Below the pieces are notes generated by a model. That model was given only the letters and a program-made list of their open reading frames with translations. It did no database searches and was not told the DNA's origin. Shown piece after piece: positions 33,567 through 41,958 of a DNA stretch of 64,000 nucleotides; the first letter of the stretch is position 1; the number at the start of each line of letters is the position of its first letter. The translations under genes were made by a program, and so were the position numbers. Source of the DNA: JABJAG01 sp038137215 (GTDB taxonomy: Bacteria; Pseudomonadota; Alphaproteobacteria; UBA6615); NCBI GenBank assembly GCA_038137215.1, contig JAYQBG010000003.1, forward strand, positions 95,469 through 159,468. Reading direction: 5' to 3'.

Positions 33567-34745
33567 CTAGGCGCCTTCGGTGACGTCGCGCGCCGCGACA
33601 GGCTCTGCCGGGATTCCTGTCGGATTGGCTTTCCAGTAGTCCGCATAACAATCGAGCGTCGCATACGGCATCGTCATGCCCGGATTGAAGGGCACAACCG
33701 GTTCCTCAGCGGCGATTTTTCTGGGCCAATTGTAGTCGGCCAGCGCAGCTTTGCCGATCGCGACGAAATCACCCTCCTCGCGGGTCAGAGCTTCCTCTGC
33801 GTGTTCGGGTTGCGCCAGTTTGCCGTTCGCCATGACGGGCAGCCCTGAATATTCCCGGGCCAGACCCGACAGGCTGTGTTCTGTGCCAAAGATAGGGGCC
33901 AGACCGAGATGCGAACTGCAGTCGATAAAATCGATCCCGGTTTTCGCCAGCGATGAGAACACCACCTTCGCATCGTCGTTGCCGCCCGGCCATGCGTACT
34001 CGAAATCGTTGACCTTGGTCTGGGAAATGCGCACGCCGACCGGCTTATCCGGCACCGCGTCGCGCACGGCCTGCATCACCTCACAGTGATAGCGAATCCG
34101 GTTCTCGACGGGCCCACCGTATTCATCGGTTCGCAGGTTGGTGTAGGTGGTCAGAAACTCGTCGGGGAGGTAGCCGTTCGCGCCGTGCACCTCCACACCG
34201 TCAAAGCCGATCTCAATGGCGCGCCGGGCGGCATCAGCATAACTCTGAACGACTTCGGCCATCTCATCACGGGTGATCTCGCGCGGGGTCTGGAACCCAC
34301 CGGCACCACCCCGATAGCGCGGAATCTGCTCGCCCTTGGGCGTTACAACGGAGGGTGCAATCGAGCCTTCGACCCAGCGATTGCCCTGATTGATCGCACC
34401 GCAGTGGAAAAGCTGCATAAAGATCGGCACACCTTCGGCGTGTACACCGTCCACAACCTTACGCCAGGAGTCCCGCTGTTCATCGGTCGCGATTCCCGGC
34501 TGGAAGGAATAGCCCTGACTGTATTTGAGGTCGATATAGACACCCTCTGTCATCACCAGCCCCCAGCCACCACGTGCGTAAGACGCGTAGTACTCCGCCA
34601 TCTGATCAGTGACGATTCCATCTTCGGTCGCACTGGCACGCGTCAGCGGAGAGACCACAGCACGGTTCCGGGTCTTGACCCCCCGGATCTCTCCGTCCTC
34701 AAACAACTTCGGATACTTGCCGACACCTGGTCCACTCAATGACAT
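33567..34745 (-). CDS. NADH:flavin oxidoreductase, Old Yellow Enzyme family
   Basis: A 392-residue FMN TIM-barrel enzyme of OYE type with no C-terminal FAD/NAD(P) domain. FMN and active-site elements: NRAVVSPLTRASATEDG near 30, QLFHCGAINQG with the catalytic-region His, the family block HGANGYLPDEFLTTYTNLRTDEYGG, and GDFVAIGKAALADYNWP for the FMN phosphate. It probably reduces activated C=C bonds or related substrates. It precedes the rhodanese gene region with no operon partner on its 3' side. Confidence 0.9.
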   Translation of the reverse strand: MSLSGPGVGKYPKLFEDGEIRGVKTRNRAVVSPLTRASATEDGIVTDQMAEYYASYARGGWGLVMTEGVYIDLKYSQGYSFQPGIATDEQRDSWRKVVDGVHAEGVPIFMQLFHCGAINQGNRWVEGSIAPSVVTPKGEQIPRYRGGAGGFQTPREITRDEMAEVVQSYADAARRAIEIGFDGVEVHGANGYLPDEFLTTYTNLRTDEYGGPVENRIRYHCEVMQAVRDAVPDKPVGVRISQTKVNDFEYAWPGGNDDAKVVFSSLAKTGIDFIDCSSHLGLAPIFGTEHSLSGLAREYSGLPVMANGKLAQPEHAEEALTREEGDFVAIGKAALADYNWPRKIAAEEPVVPFNPGMTMPYATLDCYADYWKANPTGIPAEPVAARDVTEGA

Positions 34746-34795
34746 GTTACGTCTCCCAACAATCAGAACTTCAGAAATGAAATAGGCGCGGCGCG

Positions 34796-35638
34796 CTACT
34801 TCTTAATCGGCACACCTACAAGACTGCCCCATTCGGTCCAAGAGCCGTCATAGCTGCGGACATTTTCATAGCCGAGCAGTTCGGTCATGGTGAAATAGGC
34901 GAGCGTCGCGCGATGGCTCAGGCGGCAGTAGGAAATCACATTCTTGTCCGGGGTCGCGCCGCGCGCTTCGAGCAAAGCTCGTAGCTCGGGTTCACTCTTG
35001 AACGTCATGTCGTCGTTGAGGAACTCATCGAAAAAGAGATGCTTGGCCCCCGGAATTCGTCCCGCCCGCTCGGCCCCGATATCGGGCGCACCGATCATGT
35101 TGACGCGCTCACCACGATACTCCTCGGGCGAGCGATGATCGAGCAGCACGGTCTTGCCACCCGCGGCCACATCGTCAAGCAGCTCGAGAATTTCCGAGAA
35201 GCGCACACGCATGCTCTGATCGGCTTCCGGTCCGGTTTTATAAACCACCGGCGTCGGCGACGGGACATCCGTCGATTGCGGGCGCCCTTCCTTTTCCCAG
35301 AGCACCCGTCCGCCATTAAGCAGGCGGACATCCCTGTGCCCCAGATGGGTGAAGACCCACCAGCCATAGGTTCCGAACTGCACCGGGTCGCCGTAACACA
35401 CGACCGTGGTGTCGTTGGAAATGCCCAGGGCGCCACACCGCTTTGCGAAATCTTCCGGCGTCGGGAAGTTCCGCATGGTGTCGTCCCACAGGAAATCCTT
35501 CCAGAAAAACCCGTGGGCGCCGGGAATGTGCCACTTGTCGTAGGATTCCGTGCCCGTCCAGTTGAATTCCAGAATGACCACATTCGGATCGTCGAGATGT
35601 TCCTCGAGCCAGCTCGGCTCCACCAGTCTGTCACTCAC
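34796..35638 (-). CDS. Two-domain rhodanese-type sulfurtransferase
   Basis: A 280-residue thiosulfate/3-mercaptopyruvate sulfurtransferase with two rhodanese modules. Module 1 (about 5-125) shows VVILEFNW, HIPGAHGFFWKDFLWD and VVCYGD and is inactive. Module 2 (about 150-278) shows LLDHRSPEEYRGER, GRIPGAKHLFFDEF and the active-site loop YCRLSHRATLAYF, with Cys near residue 239. The loop CRLSHR differs from the common CxxGVRA, so donor preference is unclear. It lies just upstream (50 nt) of the OYE gene on the same strand. Confidence 0.9.
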   Translation of the reverse strand: MSDRLVEPSWLEEHLDDPNVVILEFNWTGTESYDKWHIPGAHGFFWKDFLWDDTMRNFPTPEDFAKRCGALGISNDTTVVCYGDPVQFGTYGWWVFTHLGHRDVRLLNGGRVLWEKEGRPQSTDVPSPTPVVYKTGPEADQSMRVRFSEILELLDDVAAGGKTVLLDHRSPEEYRGERVNMIGAPDIGAERAGRIPGAKHLFFDEFLNDDMTFKSEPELRALLEARGATPDKNVISYCRLSHRATLAYFTMTELLGYENVRSYDGSWTEWGSLVGVPIKK

Positions 35639-35742
35639 GTTCTCTCCCCCGGCTGCGCCATCGCAGTGTTAAACTTGGCAGGGATGTAACCGTGCCAGGC
35701 TGCGAAAATCAATCGGCACTCGCAAGATATCGGAGAGGGCGC

Positions 35743-36645
35743 GTGAAGTTCGAAACCATCGGAAACGTCAGCATGGGTGATATGGGCCATGCCGTCGGAC
35801 GTACGTTGCGTACGGGCGGACACCGGGTCATCACGGCATTGGACGAGCGCAGCGCACGAACGCGCGCATTGGCAGAGAACGCACAGGTAGAAGATGTCGG
35901 CAGCCTGACCGCCCTCGTGACGCAAGCAGATTTGATCCTTTCGATCATGCCGCCGGCCGCGGCGTCGGGATTCGCCGAAACCATTGCTGCCGAAATACAG
36001 CAAACCAGTACTGCGCCGGTCTTCGTCGATTGCAATGCGATTGCCCCCGGCACCGCGCAAACCATCGCCAGCACGATCACGGACGCCGGTTCCGGTTTTG
36101 TCGATTGCGGCATCATCGGTGCACCGCCGGGTCGTCGGGCACCCACCCGGTTTTATATCAGCGGGCCGGATGCCGCAGGTCTGGAAGCTCTTTCACGACC
36201 CAACCTGTTGTTCCGGAATATCGGTCCGGGGATCGGCGCCGCCTCGGGGATCAAGATGTGCTACGCGGCGCTGACCAAGGGCACCATGACCCTCGACACG
36301 CTGGTCTTGCTGGGGGCACGACAAATGGGGCTGTCCGAGCCGCTTCTGGCGGAGTTTACCGAAAGCCAGCTCGCGGCACTGGCCCGGATGGAAAACAGTG
36401 TGCCGTGGCTGGCCGCCGATGCCGAACGCTGGATCGGTGAAATGAAAGAGATTGCGAAGACCTTTGGCGAAGCCGGTCTGACGGAGAACATGCATCAGGG
36501 CGCGGCTTCAGTCTTTGCGCTTCTGGCAAATTCCGATCTGGCCTCGGAAACCCGGGAAACAGCGGACAAAACGCGCGACCTCGAGACTGCGATCGAGGCC
36601 TTCGCCGCTAGCCTTTCCGCTTCTTCCCGCGACGCGGCGAATTAG
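35743..36645 (+). CDS. NAD(P)-binding 6-phosphogluconate-dehydrogenase-like protein with DUF1932 domain
   Basis: A 300-residue protein. The N-terminal Rossmann domain begins ETIGNVSMGDMGHAVGRTLR, a form seen in DUF1932 proteins; the middle has FVDCGIIGAPP. The C-terminal helical DUF1932 domain (GIGAASGIKMCYAALTKGTM, then ALARMENSVPWLAADAERWI) replaces the usual substrate domain. Probably a hydroxyacid or amine dehydrogenase of unknown substrate. GTG 35743 is chosen because GGAGAGG lies 4-5 nt upstream; the ATG at 35692 gives an unrelated extension. It is divergent from the rhodanese gene. Confidence 0.85.
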   Translation: MKFETIGNVSMGDMGHAVGRTLRTGGHRVITALDERSARTRALAENAQVEDVGSLTALVTQADLILSIMPPAAASGFAETIAAEIQQTSTAPVFVDCNAIAPGTAQTIASTITDAGSGFVDCGIIGAPPGRRAPTRFYISGPDAAGLEALSRPNLLFRNIGPGIGAASGIKMCYAALTKGTMTLDTLVLLGARQMGLSEPLLAEFTESQLAALARMENSVPWLAADAERWIGEMKEIAKTFGEAGLTENMHQGAASVFALLANSDLASETRETADKTRDLETAIEAFAASLSASSRDAAN

Positions 36646-37111
36646 CCGGGGTCGCAGGTTTCGGCGCACCGGAACGTGTCTTGCCAACCGCGCGGCCCTG
36701 CCGGCGCAGATGCTTGACCAGCGCCTTCATTTCGCGCCGTTCGAACTGCAATTCTTCTTCGCGCTCCGGGTTGCCGCGCGCCTCCTTGAGAAGCTCATCG
36801 AGCTGGCTGACCACGTTCTCCGCCGTCCGCGTCACTTCGTTGAGCTGGGTGCGGTCGCGACATCTTAGAACAACCTCCTGATTCATCATCAGGTCTGAAA
36901 AGGCTTCGGCATCGGTCTTGCCAAGGCGTTCGAGCGTACGATCGATTTCCGTCCAGGAACCACGCCACTCCTGGTAAATCGACGGACCGCGAGACCGACC
37001 GCGCACCTTGGCGACCGTTTCCAGTTGCACCATCACGCGGACGAATTGCCAGACGACCAGCCGGATTTCCGTGCCCCCCGCCGCCGGAGGCCTGGTACGT
37101 GCGTCATTCAT
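36608..37111 (-). CDS. Conserved hypothetical protein, charged helical
   Basis: A 167-residue cytosolic protein with no recognised domain. The middle is strongly helical and charged (ENVVSQLDELLKEARGNPER, EEELQFERREMKALVKHLRR). The C-terminus is a basic Pro/Lys tail (PRRGKKRKG) that could contact nucleic acid. The start ATG 37111 overlaps the stop of the SprT-like gene (ATGAATGA context), so the two are translated together; the frame to 37285 is not supported. Its 3' end overlaps the DUF1932 gene's end by 38 nt on the opposite strand. Confidence 0.65.
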   Translation of the reverse strand: MNDARTRPPAAGGTEIRLVVWQFVRVMVQLETVAKVRGRSRGPSIYQEWRGSWTEIDRTLERLGKTDAEAFSDLMMNQEVVLRCRDRTQLNEVTRTAENVVSQLDELLKEARGNPEREEELQFERREMKALVKHLRRQGRAVGKTRSGAPKPATPANSPRRGKKRKG

Positions 37112-37646
37112 TGGGGATTTCCTCGCGCAGGCGTCCATTCCGGGGGCCGCAATCAGCGCAGTAACAGTCGATGATCCGGCGTGGCGGCCGGCGTACATAG
37201 TGATAAGCCTGGTCGCAGCCACTGCAGCGCCAGATGATCTTGGCGTTGGCCTCGCGCGAGAGATACGGGATCCGATGGCGCACATTGGGCACTTCGCCCA
37301 ACAGCCGCATCATTTTACGCCAGCGCGCACCGTGACGGCAGGGCCGGTTGTGGGCCAAGTCTGCCAGCACATGGGCACATTCGTGGAGAAAGGTCGAATC
37401 CCGGTCACCCTCACGGCCCTGTTCGAGTAATCGGGCGTTCAATACGATGCGCCGCTCCTTGGCATAGGCCGCCCCGGCCAGCGTGCGCGCCCGCCGGCTG
37501 ACAACCACCGCACAGTCCAGCATCTCCCGGAACGCCGGTCCGTAATCGGCAGCGCGGTACAGACGGGCAGCCAGCCCCCAGTTCTCGGCGATTTCACGCA
37601 CGGTGCCGATGCGCTGGTGCCCCCGAACAAGTGTCTTAGCGGACAA
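37104..37646 (-). CDS. SprT-like zinc metallopeptidase-domain protein
   Basis: A 180-residue protein. The HExxH-type motif HECAH (about 88-92) with the preceding RIVLNARLLEQGREGDRDSTF matches the SprT fold. A C-terminal zinc ribbon is present: CSGC near 141-144 and YCADCG near 163-168. SprT/Spartan relatives act on DNA-bound or nucleic-acid-associated proteins; whether this one is an active protease is unknown. The start is TTG 37646, overlapping the end of the thioesterase gene by 11 nt. It precedes the charged helical protein gene; the three form one operon. Confidence 0.85.
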   Translation of the reverse strand: MSAKTLVRGHQRIGTVREIAENWGLAARLYRAADYGPAFREMLDCAVVVSRRARTLAGAAYAKERRIVLNARLLEQGREGDRDSTFLHECAHVLADLAHNRPCRHGARWRKMMRLLGEVPNVRHRIPYLSREANAKIIWRCSGCDQAYHYVRRPPRRIIDCYCADCGPRNGRLREEIPNE

Positions 37647-38154
37647 TCGAAATCACCCTTCCAGCCTGTTTCGGTCGCGGCAGTGTACCATGTGCGGCGG
37701 CAATCCGGTCGAGTTGTGCCAACACGTCCTCGGGCATGGGTGCCGAGCGGCGTGTTTCCATATCCACGTGCAGGCTTACCAGTTCGTTCGTGGAGGCCAG
37801 ATAGCCTTCCTCGGCGTGATACATGAAATGCATGTAGTGCAGACGCTTGGCATCGTGGGCAAGAAGCTGGGTCTCAAACCGCATCGGTGCATCGACCATC
37901 ATTTCCCGGTCATAGGTGATGTGGCCTTCCAGTGTGAAGGTCGATCCCGCCTGCGCCTTCATATAGGCCTCCCCCAGGCCGATGAAATCGAAAAACGCAT
38001 CGGTCGCGTGGTCGAACGCCAGCATGTAGTAGGCCAGGTTCATATGGCCGTTATAGTCGATCCAGTCCGGCTGGACGCGCTCAGTGTGCAGCGCGAGCGG
38101 CGAGGCAATATTCGGCAGTCCGTGGGTCGGGTTCTCGGTCATGGGCGCGAGCAT
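37636..38154 (-). CDS. Acyl-CoA thioesterase, 4HBT hot-dog family
   Basis: A 172-residue hot-dog-fold protein. The 4HBT signature DYNGHMNLAYYMLAFDHATD (about 33-52) includes the Asn-Gly-His-Met-Asn turn; the catalytic Asp is probably in DYNGHMN or AFDHA. Strands HITYDREMMVDAPMRFET and HYMHFMYHAEEGYLASTNEL follow. It would hydrolyse acyl-CoA or similar thioesters; the substrate is unknown. ATG 38154 is used; a second in-frame ATG lies four codons later. First gene of the operon with the SprT-like protein. Confidence 0.87.
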   Translation of the reverse strand: MLAPMTENPTHGLPNIASPLALHTERVQPDWIDYNGHMNLAYYMLAFDHATDAFFDFIGLGEAYMKAQAGSTFTLEGHITYDREMMVDAPMRFETQLLAHDAKRLHYMHFMYHAEEGYLASTNELVSLHVDMETRRSAPMPEDVLAQLDRIAAAHGTLPRPKQAGRVISIVR

Positions 38155-38193
38155 AATGCGTGGCCGGCGCTTCGCAAATGGTCTCGCGTGTGA

Positions 38194-39564
38194 TCACCCG
38201 GAAGGGGATCGCGGATGTATCCGCAACCGCCGTGACATATCCGACTGGAACCGCGCCTCGGGATCGACCTTCGCCAGAATTTCGCGAAACGCATCGAGAC
38301 CGGGGAACATGCGCACAAAGCTTTCTGCGCGCATCAGTGCATCCTTAGCGACGTAAAGCCGCCCGCCGTGGTCGAGCACAATGCGTTCAATGTCTGTATG
38401 AACCTTCTCGATTCCCGCGCGGCGCGGCAAATCGATGGCATAGGCCATGCCGTGCATCGGAAAGGACAGCAGGCCGTCCCCCGGGCCCCGCATCGGTTTC
38501 ATCACGGCAGCGAAAGACCCGGCGCGGGCTGCGGTCAGGGTCTCCATCACCGCGCGAATACCCGCACGCTGGCTTTCCTTCGGAAATCCGGTGTGGATCG
38601 AATAGAAGCCACGCCGCCCATAGATACGGTTGAAGCCGGGCATGCTGTCTAGCGGGAAGAAAAACGGACCGAGGCCGAGCCGCGCGCTGCGTCCCTCGGA
38701 GGGCAGTGCGTTGAACCGGAGGTTGGTCAGCCATTTCAGCACCAGCGGATGCAGGGCTGCCGAAGGCGGCTGAAACCGGACCGGTTTGACCCGTGGCGGC
38801 GGAGCCGTGCCGCGGTCATCCGGGGCAAAGTTTCCCAGTTCCAGAATGCCCCGGCCCATCTCCCGGCCGCGCGCCATGGCATCCACCCAACCGAACAGAA
38901 ATTCATGGGTCCCGCGTGCGGCTTCGATCGTGTCGATCATCTGGTCCAGATCGGCGATACGGCGATACTCGGCATCCGCGGCCCCGGAGGGAACCGGCAT
39001 CAAACGGAAGGCCACCCGCAGGATCGTTCCGGTCAGCCCGATTCCGCCGAGACTCGCGCGGAAAATTTCGCCGTTCTCGTCCCGGGACGCACGAATTACC
39101 TCTCCGTTCGTCAGCATCAAATCAATCCAATTTACATGGTGTCCGAAACTTCCGACCACATGATGGTTCTTGGAGTGAATATCGTTGGCGAATGCGCCCC
39201 CCACCGTCACATGCGCGGTGGCCGCCGAGACGGGAAAGCAAAACCGGTCCGTGGCAAAACGCGCCAGAAGGGCGGCGAAGGTCACCCCGGACTCGCACAC
39301 CACTTCAGCGGTTTCCGGATCGAACGAAAGAATGCGGTTCAGATTCTCTGTCAGGATCGTCTGCCCGCCGTCATCGAGCGAGGCATCGCCGTAGCATCGC
39401 CCTCCGCCGTAGGAAATGATGCCACGCGGATGAAACGCGCTGATGGCATCGCGCACCCCGGCTTCGTCCCGTGGCGCAAGCGCAGCGGCCCGGGCGTATC
39501 GCGACCGTCCCCAGGTCGTTAGTGTTGTGTCCGTCCAGTCGGTCATGCGGGCTGGCCTATTCAT
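38194..39564 (-). CDS. FAD-binding oxidase of the DprE1/aldonolactone-oxidase type
   Basis: A 456-residue VAO-family flavoenzyme. The FAD domain shows YGGGRCYGDASLDDGG (52-67) and AHVTVGGAFANDIHSKNHH (about 116-134) and the following GSFGHHV, as in DprE1 decaprenylphosphoryl-ribose 2'-oxidases and related sugar oxidases. The C-terminal cap includes FFPLDSMPGFNRIYGRRGF and a Lys in GGRLYVAKDALM, equivalent to a conserved Lys in DprE1. A DprE2-type reductase partner is not adjacent. The role could be arabinose-type sugar or polyprenyl-sugar oxidation. Confidence 0.85.
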   Translation of the reverse strand: MNRPARMTDWTDTTLTTWGRSRYARAAALAPRDEAGVRDAISAFHPRGIISYGGGRCYGDASLDDGGQTILTENLNRILSFDPETAEVVCESGVTFAALLARFATDRFCFPVSAATAHVTVGGAFANDIHSKNHHVVGSFGHHVNWIDLMLTNGEVIRASRDENGEIFRASLGGIGLTGTILRVAFRLMPVPSGAADAEYRRIADLDQMIDTIEAARGTHEFLFGWVDAMARGREMGRGILELGNFAPDDRGTAPPPRVKPVRFQPPSAALHPLVLKWLTNLRFNALPSEGRSARLGLGPFFFPLDSMPGFNRIYGRRGFYSIHTGFPKESQRAGIRAVMETLTAARAGSFAAVMKPMRGPGDGLLSFPMHGMAYAIDLPRRAGIEKVHTDIERIVLDHGGRLYVAKDALMRAESFVRMFPGLDAFREILAKVDPEARFQSDMSRRLRIHPRSPSG

Positions 39565-39853
39565 GCCGGGAAATCACGGGGTAGTTTACGAGGATACCGG
39601 CTGCGCGCACAGGTCCGCCGTTGACACCCTGCAACTGCGACAGCGCCACCCGCCAGGAATGGTGCCGGCGCAAATCGTCGAAAGCCGGTTTCGGGTGTTC
39701 ATCCACAAATCCTGTCACCGCTTTAAGGCTTTGTTGACGTGATCAGCCAATCCTAGCACGCGACTGAGACAAACCCCGTCGGGGCCTTATGCTTCCCAAT
39801 GCACGATATGACGCCGGACCGCACGAATCCCGAACGCGGCAAACATACGAAGA
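39565..39853. other. Intergenic stretch with no supported gene
   Basis: A 289-nt stretch between the DprE1-like gene and the aldolase remnant. It contains a short hairpin CCCC-GTC-GGGG (39774-39784) without a T-tract, and no frame with a credible start and homology. Confidence 0.5.
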
Positions 39854-40246
39854 TCAGGAGTTCGCGATCCTGTTCCGGGAAATGCAAGTCATGCTTGACC
39901 GCATTGCCGATTGCTGGCGCACCGACTTATCCGCAAATGCGGCATGCGTGGCGATGATCGCGTCAGACGTCGCACGATCCGGGCTCGAGACGAATTCGGT
40001 GACCGCGGACGGACCCGGCGGAACGCGGACGAGTGGCGCAATCCCCGCATCCAGCCCGGCCACGGAGACATGAGCGCAGGACTCGATCCCCAGATTGCCG
40101 TGCTCAAGGTCGATGAACAGCCAGTCGAACCCGCCCACCGCCATGGTGCGGGCAATCGCGGGCGAGTTGGTGATGCGGATACCGATACCGAGCGACAGCT
40201 CGCCGGCCTGCAGACGCGCGAGCGCGGAATTGGTGAGTTCGGTCAT
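39854..40246 (-). pseudogene. Truncated HpcH/HpaI-type aldolase remnant
   Basis: Residues 1-78 match the N-terminal third of an HpaI-type aldolase: SALARLQAGELSLGIGIR, FDWLFIDLEHGNLG with the metal-loop DLEHG, and AGIAPLVRVPPG. From about 40012 leftward, the remaining 52 residues are unrelated, with no barrel completion or catalytic residues. The gene therefore lost its 3' two thirds and cannot encode an active aldolase. It lies just left of tRNA-Glu. A plus-strand frame (39789-40073) through the novel part (FREMQVMLDRIADCW) may belong to another remnant but is not identified. Confidence 0.6.
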
Positions 40247-40307
40247 GTCGGATGCCCCCTGTTTCGCCGGTCAGCGTTTCGGCCAGCATGCACCCGATGA
40301 CGCCCAC

Positions 40308-40331
40308 AAAAAAGCGCCGCGAAACGGCGCT
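40308..40331 (-). terminator. Rho-independent terminator of tRNA-Glu
   Basis: On the minus strand: stem AGCGCCG / CGGCGCT (7 bp) with loop TTTCG, followed by a run of six T. It lies 12 nt downstream of the tRNA 3' end. Confidence 0.9.
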
Positions 40332-40342
40332 CTTTGAAAACG

Positions 40343-40418
40343 TGGCATCCCGTAGGGGAGTCGAACCCCTGTTTCCGGCGTGAGAGGCCAGCGTCCTAGG
40401 CCACTAGACGAACGGGAC
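40343..40418 (-). tRNA. tRNA-Glu (anticodon CTC)
   Basis: A 76-nt cloverleaf including encoded CCA. Acceptor arm GTCCCGT pairs with ACGGGAT; the D-arm GTCT...AGGA, anticodon stem CTGGC/GCCGG with loop CTCTCAC (anticodon CTC, genomic 40382-40384) and T-arm AGGGGTTCGACTCCCCT are all present. The first acceptor pair is a G1-U72 wobble instead of G-C, and the discriminator is G. CTC reads GAG codons. Confidence 0.96.
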
Positions 40419-40445
40419 ATCGTGGCTGCATCGAACAGAAACGGC

Positions 40446-40474
40446 GATATAGACCAAGCCGGGATGGTGATCAA
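40446..40474 (-). promoter_or_regulatory. Promoter of tRNA-Glu
   Basis: On the minus strand, -35 TTGATC (40474-40469) and -10 TATATC (40451-40446) are separated by 17 nt, with the tRNA 5' end 27 nt downstream of the -10. Confidence 0.75.
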
Positions 40475-40501
40475 GCGCCACGCACCGAGCATTCCCCGCG
40501 C

Positions 40502-40828
40502 CTAAGGCCGGATTTCAGCCAGGGTTTCACCGGTGGCGAGGTCGAACACCCAGACCCGCATGCATGTTTCGCGCAGACCCGCGGGCCCATCGGTCACGAT
40601 CGTCAGCCGGTTTCCGCTGCTTTGGGCGTTGCGGAATTCGCATCCCTCGGGCAGGTCGAGGGCGCGCGCGCGCAGACCGGCAGCCACACCGCCTGCCGCA
40701 TCCCCGGCCACCGCACCGTTGCTATCCGGGCCCGCGAGCCCGACAATGCCGTACACCACGGCTGCGAAGACGATGAGTATGAGAACCGCAAGACCGATCA
40801 CCAATGCCCGTAGCGCGCCAATGTTCAT
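40502..40828 (-). CDS. Small membrane-anchored protein (DUF6476-like)
   Basis: A 108-residue protein with a single N-terminal membrane segment (about 7-33, ALVIGLAVLILIVFAAVVYG) and a small periplasmic domain (LPEGCEFRNAQSSGNRLTIV, then CMRVWVFDLATGETLAEIRP) carrying two Cys. It sits divergently beside rluD, a place where alphaproteobacteria often encode a DUF6476-type protein; the assignment to that family is from memory of context and should be treated as tentative. Function unknown. Confidence 0.7.
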   Translation of the reverse strand: MNIGALRALVIGLAVLILIVFAAVVYGIVGLAGPDSNGAVAGDAAGGVAAGLRARALDLPEGCEFRNAQSSGNRLTIVTDGPAGLRETCMRVWVFDLATGETLAEIRP

Positions 40829-40863
40829 GAACCCCTCCCAAAACCGACCGGTAGTCTAGAATT

Positions 40864-41853
40864 TTGACGCAAAAAGACAATCCGCAGGTCGAAGAGTTGT
40901 CGGTCACGGACTCCCAGGCCAACGAACGTATCGACCGGGTGCTGGCCGAGGCCCTCGGGGCGTTGTCGCGCTCGCGCCTGAAGTCGCTGATCGAGGGAGG
41001 CCAGGTGCTGCGGAACGAGGTGATGTGCCGCCAGCCCTCCCAGAAAGTCGCGGCGGGCGACCGTCTGAGCGTCACCATTCCCGCGGCGGTAGACCCGACC
41101 CCGGTCGGCCAGGCCATCGCGCTGGATATCCTGCACGAAGATGCCGAGCTGATTGTCCTCGACAAGCCGGCGGGCATGGTGGTGCACCCGGCGCCGGGCA
41201 ATCCGGACGGCACCCTGGTCAATGCGCTGATCGCCCATTGCGGCGATGATCTGACCGGGATCGGCGGGGTCAAGCGCCCGGGCATCGTCCATCGCCTCGA
41301 CAAGGACACCAGCGGGGTGATGGTCGCGGCCAAAACCGCCTCCGCCCATGCCGCGCTAGTCACACAGTTTTCCGAACGGACGGTGGACCGGGCCTATCGC
41401 GCCATTGTCTGGGGACGCCCGCTGCCGCCCGCAGGGGAGATCGAAGGCCCCATTGGCCGGCACCCCCGGAACCGGAAGAAAATGGCGGTGGTCTCACGCG
41501 GCGGAAAACCCGCCCTCACCCGGTATCGCAGCCTTGCCGCCTATGGCGACGACCTGGCCACGCTCATCGAATGCAAGCTTGAAACCGGTCGCACGCATCA
41601 GATCAGGGTGCACCTGACCCACCACAAGCACCCGCTTCTGGGCGACCCGGTCTATGGCCGCCCGGCCGCGCGGCGCGGACAGCTGAAACACCTGGAAGCG
41701 GACAAAATGCGGATCTTAATGGGATTTCCACGCCAGGCCCTGCATGCTTACAGACTGGGATTTATCCATCCCGGAACGGCTCAAGCTGTTGAATTCGAAA
41801 CAAAATTACCCGCAGACATGCAAAACCTCACAAGTGTTTTAGAATCTCTCTAA
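40864..41853 (+). CDS. rluD: 23S rRNA pseudouridine synthase, RluA/RluD family
   Basis: A 329-residue enzyme. The N-terminal S4 domain (RIDRVLAEALGALSRSRLKS) is followed by the RluA catalytic domain with HRLDKDTSGVMVAAKT, where Asp is the pseudouridylation nucleophile. GRTHQIRVHLTHHKHPLLGD completes the family signature. RluD modifies 23S rRNA helix 69; a different target within the family is possible. The start is TTG 40864, with no good ribosome site, and the gene is divergent from the small membrane protein. It precedes rpoH by about 105 nt. Confidence 0.92.
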   Translation: MTQKDNPQVEELSVTDSQANERIDRVLAEALGALSRSRLKSLIEGGQVLRNEVMCRQPSQKVAAGDRLSVTIPAAVDPTPVGQAIALDILHEDAELIVLDKPAGMVVHPAPGNPDGTLVNALIAHCGDDLTGIGGVKRPGIVHRLDKDTSGVMVAAKTASAHAALVTQFSERTVDRAYRAIVWGRPLPPAGEIEGPIGRHPRNRKKMAVVSRGGKPALTRYRSLAAYGDDLATLIECKLETGRTHQIRVHLTHHKHPLLGDPVYGRPAARRGQLKHLEADKMRILMGFPRQALHAYRLGFIHPGTAQAVEFETKLPADMQNLTSVLESL

Positions 41854-41856
41854 GGT

Positions 41857-41886
41857 ATTGAAGTTCGGCGCAAAAGCGCCATATTT
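41857..41886 (+). promoter_or_regulatory. Candidate heat-shock (sigma-32) promoter upstream of rpoH, overlapping a hairpin
   Basis: ATTGAAG (41857-41863) and CCATATTT (41879-41886), separated by 15 nt, approximate the sigma-32 pattern CTTGAAA / CCCCATNT. The spacer holds GGCGC-AAAA-GCGCC (41867-41880), which could instead be a short terminator for rluD. The start codon is 72 nt downstream. Confidence 0.4.
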
Positions 41887-41958
41887 GGCTGGTACGTTTA
41901 CTTCAATTCCCCCGGACGTCGTGCAAGCCCGGTTCTCGAGCTTGCGAAAGGATGCAAA

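Noticed and set aside
39789..40073. 94-residue plus-strand frame beside the truncated aldolase
   Set aside because: It runs antisense to the aldolase remnant, the product is not recognised and no ribosome site precedes the ATG; mentioned only as a possible remnant.
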